This document shows, one piece after another, positions 1-7,694 of a DNA stretch of 64,000 bases. The stretch is taken from the NCBI GenBank assembly GCA_018268575.1, contig JAFDWF010000073.1:1-64000 (forward strand), written 5' to 3'. The position numbers and the translations under genes were made by a program. The notes beneath the pieces are model-generated. The model saw only the letters and a list, made by a program, of their open reading frames with translations, had not been told where the DNA came from and made no database searches. The DNA comes from Actinomycetota bacterium. GTDB lineage: Bacteria; Actinomycetota; Thermoleophilia; Solirubrobacterales; 70-9. Each line of letters opens with the position of its first letter. Position 1 is the first letter of the stretch.

Positions 1-247
1 CTTCGGCACGTCTCCGCCACCGGTCGCCGTCCCCCGGCGCGCCTCCCTCCACGATCCCCGCGGCCCGCCCGGACCCTCCGCCGTCTCCCCATGTCCCGGC
101 CTTTTCGGAGGCGGCCACAGCCTGCCCGGGTCGCCTCCGAAAAGGCCGGGACGCCTGGGCTCCGATCGGTCCGGCCCGGACCACTCCGTCCCGAACCCTG
201 CCCCGGGCGCCAGCCCGCGCGACCCAGCTTCCGCCCCGACCAGCCCG
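1..247. other. Intergenic left edge with a palindromic repeat
   Basis: No gene is supported here. The stretch holds copy A of the long palindromic repeat family (94-151) and, just before it (about 53-78), the segment GATCCCCGCGGCCCGCCCGG followed by ACCCTC, which recurs near 57266-57292. The short open frames that cross the repeat are compositional shadows. Confidence 0.6.
94..151. repeat. Palindromic repeat family 1, copy A
   Basis: The outer arms TCCCGGCCTTTTC and GAAAAGGCCGGGA are perfectly complementary and enclose the conserved core GGAGGCGGCCACAGCCTGCC ... GGGTCGCCTCC, which itself can fold. The same core occurs in copies B-E of this window, while the arms differ but stay complementary. 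The copy lies downstream of the minus-strand tetR gene. Confidence 0.85.
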
Positions 248-844
248 CTACGCGCTCGGTCGCAGGCCGTCGAGGGCGATCGCGACTAGGCGTTCGATCT
301 GGCCCGGCTCGGCGGTGCGGATCCCGGCGATGCCGCTGACCATCTTGGTGACGTCGGAGATGTCGACGTCGTCGCGGACGGTGCCCGCCGCCTGGGCGCG
401 GCGCAGGAGCGGCTCGGCGGCGTCGTAGATGGCGCCGGAGCAGGACTTGAAGACGAGGGCGTCACGGTCGAGGTAGGCGAACATCTCGTCGGCCAGCACC
501 CGCTTCGTCGCGGCGAAGTTGACCAGTTCGAGCAGCCAGCCCGTGAGCGCCTCCCAGGGCTCCTCGCCCTGGTGGCACTCGACCGCGGCGCAGATCTCCT
601 CGACGCCGTCGAGGTAGGCCGCCTCGACCAGGTTCTCCCGCGCCGGGAAGTGGCGGTAGAGGGTGCCGATGCCGACCCCGGCGCGGCGGCTGATCTCCTC
701 CAGCGTCGCGTCCGAGCCCTGCTCGGCGAAGACCTCGCGCGCCGCGGTCACCAGCTTGTCGTAGTTGCGACGCGCGTCGGCGCGCTTCGGCCGCTCGGCG
801 AGGGCCGCCGACGCTGAGACCGCTCTGTCTGAACTTGCTGCCAT
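248..844 (-). CDS. TetR/AcrR family transcriptional regulator
   Basis: A 198-residue predicted DNA-binding repressor. Residues about 25-70 form the TetR helix-turn-helix (ATLEEISRRAGVGIGTLYRHF is the family signature region), followed by an all-helical ligand-binding domain. The length is typical. It starts with ATG 66 bases downstream of the MFS gene on the same strand, so the two probably form an efflux operon that the repressor controls; the palindrome at 2567-2582 is a candidate operator. The inducer cannot be told from sequence. The family call is secure; regulation of the neighbour is inference. Confidence 0.93.
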   Translation of the reverse strand: MAASSDRAVSASAALAERPKRADARRNYDKLVTAAREVFAEQGSDATLEEISRRAGVGIGTLYRHFPARENLVEAAYLDGVEEICAAVECHQGEEPWEALTGWLLELVNFAATKRVLADEMFAYLDRDALVFKSCSGAIYDAAEPLLRRAQAAGTVRDDVDISDVTKMVSGIAGIRTAEPGQIERLVAIALDGLRPSA

Positions 845-909
845 CTCGAATCACCGCACCCCGGAGGGCTTGGCAAGGATTCCGGGACCACGCGGAGGAT
901 GGCTCCATT

Positions 910-2544
910 TTATCCGGTCGCGGATTGGCCCGGCCGCGGCGCCGGCCGGCGGGTGATCGCCGGCGAGCGCCCGCTGGTCGCGAAGATCCAGCGGGAGCGG
1001 CGGGTAAAGACACCCGCCCCCTCGCCTTTCACCCGGTCGCGCTTGCGCACCAGGATGAAGCTGACGATCGCACCGACGACGGCGATCGCGCCGGAGGCGT
1101 AGAAGGTCACTTCGAAGGCGTGGACGTGGGAGGAGATCACGTCGGGCCTGATCAGTTCGGCCAGACCGCTGTGGGTGACGTGGCCGATCCCCTTTTCCTC
1201 GGCTTCGATGATCAGGTCACGCCCCCTTTCGACCTGGTGCCGGGTCGGATGGATCCCCTGCGCGGCGAACTTCGATTCGAGCTCGTGGAAGTTGATCCCG
1301 AGCTCGACCGCCGAGAGCGCCGCGATCCCGAGCGCGCCGCCGAGCTGCTCGGAGGTGTTGATCATCCCGGCGCCCTCGCCCGCGTCCTTCTCCGGCACCG
1401 CGGTGAGGCCGGTCGGGTCGTTGACGGTGAGGACGATGCCGAGGCCGAGGCCCTGCAGGAGGAGGCCGGGGATCAGCGCGACCGCCGATTCGCTGGTCAC
1501 CGAAACGGCGAGCACCACGCCCGAGGCGGCCAGGACGAGGAAGCCGACGACCAGCGGCCAGCGGCCGCCGAAGCGATCGAAGGCCTTGCCCGCGAGCGGC
1601 CCGGCGAGGATCACCGGGATCGTCGCCGGGATCAGCGCCACCCCCGCCGCGGCGGGCGAGATGCCGACCACGAGCAGGAGGAAGAAGGGGGTGAGGAAGC
1701 CGAGCCCGAGCTCGATCATCCCGGCCAGCAGCTGGCTCAGGTTGGCGGCGAGGAAGTTCTCGTGGCGGAAGAGCTTGAAGTTGATCATCGGGTTGGCGGC
1801 GCGGCGCTCGACCGCCAGGAAGGCCGGGACGAAGGCGAGGCCGACCGCGATCGGGATCAGCGTCTCGGCCTGTCCCCAGCCTTCCTCGGGGCCTTGGCTG
1901 AGGCCGAAGATCAGCCCGCCGACGGCGATCGCGAAGGTCGCGACGCCGGCCAGGTCGAGGTCGCGCGAGGCGCCCTCCTGCGGTTGCAGGTCGGGGGTCG
2001 CTCGCAGGGTGAGGAAGATCGTCAGCACCGCCAGCGGCACGTTGACCAGGAAGACGAGCCGCCAGTCGATCGCCGTCAGCGCCCCGCCCAGCACCGGCCC
2101 GAGGGCGGCGAAGAAGGCCGAGGCGCCGGCCAGGATGCCGAGCGCCGCCCCCTTCTCCTCGTCCGGGTAGACGGCGCTGACGATCGCCAGCGCGGTCGGC
2201 ATCATCAGCGCCGCGCCGGCACCCTGGACGGCCCGCGCGGCGACCGCCATCCAGATGTCCTGCGAGGCGCCCATCGCCGTCGTCGCGAGGCCGAAGATCA
2301 CCGCGCCGACGAGGAACACCCGCCGCATGCCGAAGAGGTCGCCGAGCCGGCCGCCGAAGACCATCAGCGCCGCCAGCGGCAGGATGTTCGCGGTCATCAG
2401 CCACTGCGACTGGGAGATCTCGGCGTGCAGGCCCGAGATCGCGTGCGGCGCCGCCAGCGGGACCGCGGTCTGGTCGACCAGGATCATCGAGCTGGCCAGC
2501 GTCATCGCGGCCAGCGTGATCCTCATGTTCCGCCGCGAGGTCAT
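910..2544 (-). CDS. MFS transporter, DHA2 (EmrB/QacA) type
   Basis: A 544-residue inner-membrane proton-coupled drug exporter. The first helix region (MILVDQTAVPLAAPHAI) carries the D-x-T-V-x-x-A pattern of the 14-helix DHA2 family; the loop 2-3 motif GGRLGDLFGMRR is clear, and motif C-like GPVLGG follows. The length and number of hydrophobic segments fit 14 transmembrane helices. The last 40 or so residues are arginine- and proline-rich and probably disordered. It lies directly upstream of tetR on the same strand. The substrate is unknown. Confidence 0.93.
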   Translation of the reverse strand: MTSRRNMRITLAAMTLASSMILVDQTAVPLAAPHAISGLHAEISQSQWLMTANILPLAALMVFGGRLGDLFGMRRVFLVGAVIFGLATTAMGASQDIWMAVAARAVQGAGAALMMPTALAIVSAVYPDEEKGAALGILAGASAFFAALGPVLGGALTAIDWRLVFLVNVPLAVLTIFLTLRATPDLQPQEGASRDLDLAGVATFAIAVGGLIFGLSQGPEEGWGQAETLIPIAVGLAFVPAFLAVERRAANPMINFKLFRHENFLAANLSQLLAGMIELGLGFLTPFFLLLVVGISPAAAGVALIPATIPVILAGPLAGKAFDRFGGRWPLVVGFLVLAASGVVLAVSVTSESAVALIPGLLLQGLGLGIVLTVNDPTGLTAVPEKDAGEGAGMINTSEQLGGALGIAALSAVELGINFHELESKFAAQGIHPTRHQVERGRDLIIEAEEKGIGHVTHSGLAELIRPDVISSHVHAFEVTFYASGAIAVVGAIVSFILVRKRDRVKGEGAGVFTRRSRWIFATSGRSPAITRRPAPRPGQSATG

Positions 2545-2566
2545 CGCGGCGGCCAGATTAAGGGAA

Positions 2567-2582
2567 GGTGAGTCGGCTCACC
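2567..2582. promoter_or_regulatory. Candidate TetR operator palindrome
   Basis: GGTGAGTCGGCTCACC is a 16-bp inverted repeat with one mismatched pair near the centre, placed 23 bases upstream of the MFS start codon. It overlaps the end of rmlC. Position and symmetry fit a TetR-type operator controlling the efflux operon; this is inference only. Confidence 0.35.
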
Positions 2583-3126
2583 AAGGGAGCGAGTCGGCGA
2601 TCTCGGAGAGACGCGGCGCGGTCTTGTCGCGCGCCGAGAGCAGCGGCTCCTCGACCTGCCAGTCGACGCCGACCTCGGGGTCGTCCCACGCTATCCCCGC
2701 CTCGGTGGCCGGGTCGTAGACCGAGGAGACCAGGTAGGCGACGTCGGCGACCTCGGAGAGGACGACGAAGCCGTGGGCGAAGCCGATCGGCACGAAGAGC
2801 TGGTGGTGGCGCTCGTCGTCGAGCACGTGGCCCTCCCACTGCCCGTAGGTCGGCGAGTCCTTGCGCAGGTCGACCGCGACGTCGAGGATCGCGCCGCGGG
2901 CGCAGCGCAGGAGCTTCGCCTGGCCGGGCGAGGTCTGGAAGTGGAGCCCGCGCAGGGTCCCCTTCGAGGAGCGCGAGTGGTTGTGCTGGACGAACTCGGC
3001 TTCGACCCCGAGCTCCGCCCAGGCGTCCTTCGAGTAAGTCTCGACGAAGAAGCCGCGCTCGTCGCCGTGCACCTGCGGCTCGACCAGGACCACCCCGTCG
3101 AGCTTCGTCTCCCCCGCCCTCGCCAC
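2578..3126 (-). CDS. rmlC: dTDP-4-dehydrorhamnose 3,5-epimerase
   Basis: A 182-residue cupin enzyme that epimerises dTDP-4-dehydro-6-deoxy-glucose to the L-lyxo form, third step of dTDP-L-rhamnose synthesis. The family signature RGLHFQ (catalytic His62) and the segment GFAHGF are present. The start chosen is GTG at 3126, which shares one base with the TAG stop of rmlB (TAGTG); the longer open frame upstream to 3405 is antisense-like arginine-rich sequence inside rmlB. The length then matches the family. It is the last gene of rmlD-rmlB-rmlC. Confidence 0.95.
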   Translation of the reverse strand: MARAGETKLDGVVLVEPQVHGDERGFFVETYSKDAWAELGVEAEFVQHNHSRSSKGTLRGLHFQTSPGQAKLLRCARGAILDVAVDLRKDSPTYGQWEGHVLDDERHHQLFVPIGFAHGFVVLSEVADVAYLVSSVYDPATEAGIAWDDPEVGVDWQVEEPLLSARDKTAPRLSEIADSLPW

Positions 3127-4109
3127 TAGCTGAGCGCCTTGCCGTACTGCCGTTCGTAGTACTCGCGGTACTCGCCGGAGCGGATCGGGCCCCACCAGTC
3201 CTCGTTGTCGCGGTACCAGCTGACCGTCTTCTCGATCCCCTCGTCGAAGTGGACCTGGGCCTCCCAGCCGAGCTCCCGCTTCAGCTTCTCGCTCGAGAGC
3301 GAGTAGCGCCGGTCGTGGCCGGGGCGGTCCTTGACGTATTCGATCAGCGACTCGTCGCCGCCGGCCAGGGCGATCACCCGCCGCACCACCTCGATGTTCT
3401 CGCACTCGTCGGGACCGCCGACGTTGTAGGCCTCGCCCGCCTTCCCCTTCGCCAGCACCGCGTGGATGCCGCGGCAGAAGTCCTCGACGTAGAGCCAGTT
3501 GCGGACCTGCTTGCCGTCGCCGTAGACCGGCAGCGAGTCGCCGTGGATCGCGTTCAGCACCATCAGCGGGATCAGCTTCTCCGGATATTGGCGCGGGCCG
3601 TAGTTGTTGGAGCCGCGGACGATCGAGGCGTCGAGCCCGTAGGTGTGGACGTGGGCGGCGACCAAGAGGTCGCCCGCCGCCTTGGTCGCCGAGTAGGGCG
3701 AGGAGGGGTCGAGCGGCGAGGTCTCGGTGAAGGAGCCGGAGTCGATCGAGCCGTAGACCTCGTCGGTGGAGACCTGGACGTAGCGCTCGACGCCGAGCTC
3801 GCGGGCCGCGTCGAGCAGCGTGCCGGTGCCGATCACGTGGGTGCGGGCGAAGGCGTCCTGGTCGTCGATCGAGCGGTCGACGTGGGACTCGGCGGCGAAG
3901 TTGACCACCGCGTCGACGCCCTCCATCGCCTCGCGGACTACCTGCGGGTCCTCGATCGCCCCCTCGATCAGCTCCGTGCCCGCGGGCAGGTTCTCGCGCC
4001 GACCGGCGTAGGTGAGCTTGTCGAGCACGCGGATCTCGTGCTCGTCGCCGGCGATGCGGACGTAGGTCGAGCCGATGAACCCGGCGGCGCCGGTGACGAG
4101 GAGCTTCAT
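3126..4109 (-). CDS. rmlB: dTDP-glucose 4,6-dehydratase
   Basis: A 327-residue short-chain dehydrogenase-fold enzyme converting dTDP-glucose to dTDP-4-dehydro-6-deoxyglucose. The NAD-binding motif TGAAGFIGS is at the N-terminus, followed by the dehydratase triad STDEVYG (Thr114-Asp115-Glu116) and Tyr139-x3-Lys143 in SPYSATKA. It starts at ATG 35 bases after rmlD and is translationally coupled to rmlC. The gene order D-B-C without A is explained by the rmlA copy 6 kb away, beyond an inserted block. Confidence 0.97.
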   Translation of the reverse strand: MKLLVTGAAGFIGSTYVRIAGDEHEIRVLDKLTYAGRRENLPAGTELIEGAIEDPQVVREAMEGVDAVVNFAAESHVDRSIDDQDAFARTHVIGTGTLLDAARELGVERYVQVSTDEVYGSIDSGSFTETSPLDPSSPYSATKAAGDLLVAAHVHTYGLDASIVRGSNNYGPRQYPEKLIPLMVLNAIHGDSLPVYGDGKQVRNWLYVEDFCRGIHAVLAKGKAGEAYNVGGPDECENIEVVRRVIALAGGDESLIEYVKDRPGHDRRYSLSSEKLKRELGWEAQVHFDEGIEKTVSWYRDNEDWWGPIRSGEYREYYERQYGKALS

Positions 4110-4143
4110 CTGGTTCCTTCCGTTCTGAAGAGTTCTCGGAGAG

Positions 4144-4992
4144 TCACTGGTTCACCTCGGCCTCGCGCTGGGCGAGGTACCCGGCCAGCCCATCGTGCCA
4201 GGAGGGCAGCCGGATCGCGTGCTCGCGCTGGCTCTGCATGACCGAGTAGGCGGGGCGCCGGGCCGCCTGCCCGAACATCTCGCTGGTGATCGAGAGCACC
4301 CGGCAGTCGACTTTCCCCTGCTCGAAGACCTCGGCCGCGAACTCATACCAGGAGCACTCCCCGGCGGCGGCCATGTGGTGGATGCCGTACTCGATCCCGT
4401 CGATCAGCCGGGTGAGCCCGTAGGCGAGGTGCCAGGTGTAGGTCGGCGAGGTGACCTGGTCGCGGACGACGGTGACCTCGTTCATGCTCTCGCCCAGCCG
4501 CAGCATCGTGGCGACGAAGTTCTTGCCGTTGATCCCGAAGAGGCCGGAGGAGCGAACGATGAAGTGGCGCGGGTTGGCGGCCGCGGTCGCCTCCTCGCCG
4601 GCCAGCTTGGTGCGGGCGTAGGCGGACTGCGGTGCGGGCTGGTCGGACTCGACGTAGGGCGAGCCCTTCTCGCCGTCGAAGACGTAATCGGTGGAGACGT
4701 AGACGACCGCGGCGCCGACCCCGCGGGCGGCGGCGGCGATGTTGCCGGCGCCGGTGCCGTTGACCGCGAAGGCCCGGTCCTCGGCCTCCTCGGCGCCGTC
4801 GACGTCGGTCCAGGCGGCGCAGTTGACGACCATGTCGGGCCGCTCGCGGTCGATCTGCCGCCGCACCGCCTCGCCATCGGAGACGTCCATCCTGGTGCGG
4901 TCGAAGCCGACCACGTCGTGCCCGGCGTTGGTCGCGGCGACCACGAAGTCGTGGCCCAGCATCCCGCCCGCGCCGGCGACCAGGACCTTCAT
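4144..4992 (-). CDS. rmlD: dTDP-4-dehydrorhamnose reductase
   Basis: A 282-residue NAD(P)H-dependent reductase for the last step of dTDP-L-rhamnose synthesis. The dinucleotide motif is GAGGMLGHD, and the catalytic pair appears as YARTK following VYVSTDYVFDG, both typical of RmlD. It is the first gene of the rmlDBC group and is transcribed away from the toxin-antitoxin remnant at 5111. The start ATG is the first in frame and the length is normal for the family. Confidence 0.96.
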   Translation of the reverse strand: MKVLVAGAGGMLGHDFVVAATNAGHDVVGFDRTRMDVSDGEAVRRQIDRERPDMVVNCAAWTDVDGAEEAEDRAFAVNGTGAGNIAAAARGVGAAVVYVSTDYVFDGEKGSPYVESDQPAPQSAYARTKLAGEEATAAANPRHFIVRSSGLFGINGKNFVATMLRLGESMNEVTVVRDQVTSPTYTWHLAYGLTRLIDGIEYGIHHMAAAGECSWYEFAAEVFEQGKVDCRVLSITSEMFGQAARRPAYSVMQSQREHAIRLPSWHDGLAGYLAQREAEVNQ

Positions 4993-5110
4993 CGAATTTT
5001 CCCCGCGCTCAACTTCATCTTCAGAGGCGGCAACAGGCTATTGCCCTGAAAGGTGCGCCGCAGCCCGCCCTCGTCCTGGGCGCTGTGCCAGGGATCGGCG
5101 CCATGGATGC

Positions 5111-5899
5111 GTGGTCAAGCTGAACGAGAAGGCCGTGGTGCCGGTCGTAGACGACGCCGCTCGCGCGCGTCTCGCCCATTCCTTCGACCGCGAGGGCGTC
5201 GTCGCGACGATGCTGATCGGCTCGCAGGCGCGCGGGAACCCGGGTCCGCTCTCGGACATCGACATTGCCTACTGGCATGAGCCTGGGCTCGATCGTCGCG
5301 CGCGGTGGCAGCTGCGGCTCGACCTGATCGGCGCGGCCGAAGAAACGCTGCGGACGCCTGAAGTCGACCTCGCGCCGCTGAACGAGGCGCCGCTGCTGCT
5401 GCTGCAGCGCTCGATCCGCGACGGCGTGCGGCTGGTCGAGCGCGACCGCTACGAGCGGGTGCGGCTGGAGACGCGCGCGATCCTCGATTACCTGGACACG
5501 CAGCATTTGCGGGACGCCCTGCGAAAAGGCCTCAAACGGCGCGTCAAGGAAGGCGCTTTGGTCGACGCTGAACCTCGCCGAGCACCGCGTCCGCAAGGCG
5601 GCGGAGCGCCAGCTAGAGCTCGCCGTCCAGATCTGCATCGACATCGGCACACAGCTCGTGACGGAACGGTCCGTACGAGCGCCGGAGAACTATGCAGATG
5701 TCTTCCGCGCGATGGCCGAGGCCGATCTCCTACCCGGCGACCTCGCCAACCGCCTGTCCAAGGCAGCGAAACAGCGCAACCTCCTGGTCCACCTCTACAT
5801 GGAAATCGACGACAAGCTGGCCTTCGAGTCGCTCGAATCGCTCGACGACCTGCGCCGCTTGGTGAGATCGTCGAGGAAGGGCTCTCCGAGCCGGGGTGA
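5111..5899 (+). CDS. MntA-type nucleotidyltransferase antitoxin, fused to HepT debris
   Basis: The open frame from GTG 5111 gives 262 residues. Residues about 20-150 are a minimal nucleotidyltransferase domain with the signature GSQARGNPGPLSDIDIAYW (G-S-x10-D-x-D). Known MntA proteins inactivate the HEPN toxin HepT by adding AMP to a tyrosine. The normal MntA end should lie near 5560; from there this frame reads arginine/proline-rich nonsense because the HepT core is in another frame. The last residues (LGEIVEEGLSEPG) again look like a HepT C-terminus. The antitoxin domain looks intact, but the gene as a whole is damaged. Confidence 0.7.
   Translation: MVKLNEKAVVPVVDDAARARLAHSFDREGVVATMLIGSQARGNPGPLSDIDIAYWHEPGLDRRARWQLRLDLIGAAEETLRTPEVDLAPLNEAPLLLLQRSIRDGVRLVERDRYERVRLETRAILDYLDTQHLRDALRKGLKRRVKEGALVDAEPRRAPRPQGGGAPARARRPDLHRHRHTARDGTVRTSAGELCRCLPRDGRGRSPTRRPRQPPVQGSETAQPPGPPLHGNRRQAGLRVARIARRPAPLGEIVEEGLSEPG
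5568..5899 (+). pseudogene. HepT-type HEPN toxin (DUF86) remnant
   Basis: Read in the frame of 5658, the codons give AERQLELAVQICIDIG, then PENYADVFRAMAEADLLPG and KQRNLLVHLYMEID. This is a DUF86/HEPN core with the Rx4HxY ribonuclease motif (R-NLLV-H-L-Y) whose tyrosine is the AMPylation target in MntA/HepT pairs. The first 40 or so residues expected of HepT and its start codon are missing, and near 5865 the homologous sequence moves to the frame of mntA. At least two lesions therefore separate it from a working toxin. Confidence 0.7.
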
Positions 5900-5911
5900 C
5901 GGACCGCAAAT

Positions 5912-5940
5912 CGCGATGGTCTTATAGTCACGCCTATAAT
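5912..5940 (+). promoter_or_regulatory. Possible promoter of the ATPase gene
   Basis: A locally AT-rich tract, striking in this GC-rich window, contains a perfect TATAAT at 5935-5940, 13 bases before the ATG at 5953. No good -35 box is visible. If used, the transcript would be leaderless or nearly so. Confidence 0.3.
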
Positions 5941-5952
5941 AATCTGGCTTAT

Positions 5953-7446
5953 ATGCCTGCCGAGCACTTCGACTGGAGCCTCCGCGACAAGTTCCTGAAT
6001 CGCGAAGAGGAGCTCGATCAGCTCCAGCGATGGTGGGACGGCAGTGGGCGTGACCTGATCACGCTCCACGGTCGGCGACGGGTGGGCAAGTCGTGGCTGT
6101 TCCGAGCATTTGCCCACGGCAAGCCCGCGACCATCCTCGTCGGCGAGGCGGGCGCCCACGGCCCCCAACTGCGCCAATTTGCCGGTCGGCTCGAGAGTCG
6201 GCTCGGTCTGCGCCCCGAGATCAGCACGGTTCCGGAGCTTTTCCGGATCCTGTACCGATTGGGCACCCGGGAGAAGACCCTTGCGGTCATCGACGAGTTC
6301 CCCTACCTGTTGCCGGCCGGGCGGCGGGAGCGCCAAGAGATCTTGACGGCGATCCAGGCCGTGATCGAGGAGGAGCGAGATTCCTCGAAGACCAAGTTCA
6401 TCCTCTGCGGCTCGCAGATCAGCACGATGGAGAAGCTGACGACCGAGGAGAGCCCCCTGCACGGGAGGCTCCAGCGGCTCTTCGTCGCTCCCCTGGGACC
6501 CGACGAATGCGTCCCGTTCATCGAGGCCGAAGGTCCCCGTGACTGGGTCGAGCGCTACTCGGTCGGCGGGGGGATGCCGCTCTACCTCGACGAGCTGGGG
6601 CGAGGAGGACCGCTCCGCGCGCTGCTCGAAGAAAACGTCCTGCACCGGCTCGGCAGCCTCTTCGAGGAGCCCCCTTTCGTCCTCCAGCAGGAGCTGCAGC
6701 GTCCGGCCGTCTACTTCTCCCTGTTGGAGGAGATGGCCTCCGGGCCGCGGGCCCTCGGTGATCTTGCGACCGCTCTCGGAACCTCGAGCACGTCGCTGAC
6801 GGAATACCTGCGCACTCTGCGGGAGATGCGGATCATCGAGCGCGAGCTGCCGATCACCAGCAGACCCAACGCAAGCGGCTACCGCTACCGACTCACCGAC
6901 GGCTTCTTTCGCTTCTGGTTCCGCTTCGTGCGTCCGTTCGCCGCCGAGCTCGAAGCCGGATTGAGGCCAGCGGACCTCTGGCGGACGGAGGTGGCGCCGG
7001 CCCTCCCCGAACACATCGCCCCCGCCTTCGAGACCCTCTGCCGACGCTGGGTCCGAGGAAGCCTCGGTGATCGGGCGAGCCGCGTCGGCAGCTGGTGGGG
7101 GCCGGCCCTGAACGAGCTGCGGACGAGCGGCGAGCGCACGACCGAGGAGATCGACGTCGTCGGCCTCGGTCGCGGACGCATCTCGGTCGTCGGCGAGTGC
7201 AAGTGGACCGCGAGGCCGATCTCAGTCTCCCTCCTGGGCGAGATCGAGCGCTTCAAGCTGCCCGCGCTGGTCCAGAGCGGCGCCAAGGTCGCGAAAGGCG
7301 GACCGCTGATCGTCCTCTTCTCGCGCGGCGGCTTCACCGACGGGCTGAAGGCCGTCGCTGCGGACCGCGAGGATCTACGACTGGTCGAGCTCGCCGACCT
7401 GGTTCCCGGGGATCGGCGGGCGGGTCGCGGTGCGGGCGTCCCGTGA
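5953..7446 (+). CDS. AAA ATPase with C-terminal DUF234-type nuclease domain
   Basis: About 497 residues. Near the N-terminus NREEELDQLQRW precedes a Walker A motif GRRRVGKSWL, with Walker B-like TLAVIDEFPYL and a sensor segment FILCGSQ. A winged-helix segment follows (ALGDLATALGTSSTSLTEYL). The C-terminus has E-x-D followed by GECKW (EEIDVVGLGRG ... VGECKW), the pattern of a PD-(D/E)XK nuclease. This is the ATPase/DUF234 family, common in archaea and defence-like loci; its function is unproven. GTG 5896 is an alternative start that overlaps the preceding stop, but ATG 5953 fits the family N-terminus better. Confidence 0.88.
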   Translation: MPAEHFDWSLRDKFLNREEELDQLQRWWDGSGRDLITLHGRRRVGKSWLFRAFAHGKPATILVGEAGAHGPQLRQFAGRLESRLGLRPEISTVPELFRILYRLGTREKTLAVIDEFPYLLPAGRRERQEILTAIQAVIEEERDSSKTKFILCGSQISTMEKLTTEESPLHGRLQRLFVAPLGPDECVPFIEAEGPRDWVERYSVGGGMPLYLDELGRGGPLRALLEENVLHRLGSLFEEPPFVLQQELQRPAVYFSLLEEMASGPRALGDLATALGTSSTSLTEYLRTLREMRIIERELPITSRPNASGYRYRLTDGFFRFWFRFVRPFAAELEAGLRPADLWRTEVAPALPEHIAPAFETLCRRWVRGSLGDRASRVGSWWGPALNELRTSGERTTEEIDVVGLGRGRISVVGECKWTARPISVSLLGEIERFKLPALVQSGAKVAKGGPLIVLFSRGGFTDGLKAVAADREDLRLVELADLVPGDRRAGRGAGVP

Positions 7447-7468
7447 TCGCCGGTGTCGGCCGCGGTTC

Positions 7469-7686
7469 CTACTGGATTTCGATCACCGAGTTGTCGCCGA
7501 CCAGCAGGCGGAGGGTCTTCGGCAGGCCCTCGCTGCGGGTCAGCTTCACGTTGCGGCCGAGCAGGCTCGCCTCCATCCGGGGTGCCGAGGTCCTCGACCG
7601 TCGAGTTGGCGAGGACGATCGAGTGCTCGACCTTGCAGCGACGCACCGCAACCTCGGCGCCGATCACGGCGGGGCCGCGGACGATT
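7469..7686 (-). pseudogene. Duplicated 3' end of rmlA
   Basis: This segment is nearly identical to the 3' end of the intact rmlA (10798-11065), including the TAG stop and the C-terminal residues TLRLLVGDNSVIEIQ. It differs by one extra G (CCGGGGTGCC against CCGGGTGCC), which shifts the frame, and by loss of 51 bases between two copies of CGGCGCCGATC, a typical slippage or recombination deletion. It lies just downstream of the secreted glycosidase gene, so that gene is bracketed by direct repeats of the rmlA end. Confidence 0.9.
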
Positions 7687-7694
7687 CTCGCAAC

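Noticed and set aside
835-2571. 578-codon plus-strand open frame opposite the MFS gene
   Set aside because: Composed almost only of Arg, Asp, Glu, Gly and His, the usual antisense shadow of a GC-rich membrane gene; the opposite strand has clear MFS motifs.
2568-4241. 557-codon plus-strand frame over rmlC and rmlB
   Set aside because: Low-complexity composition and no motif; the minus strand carries complete rml genes.
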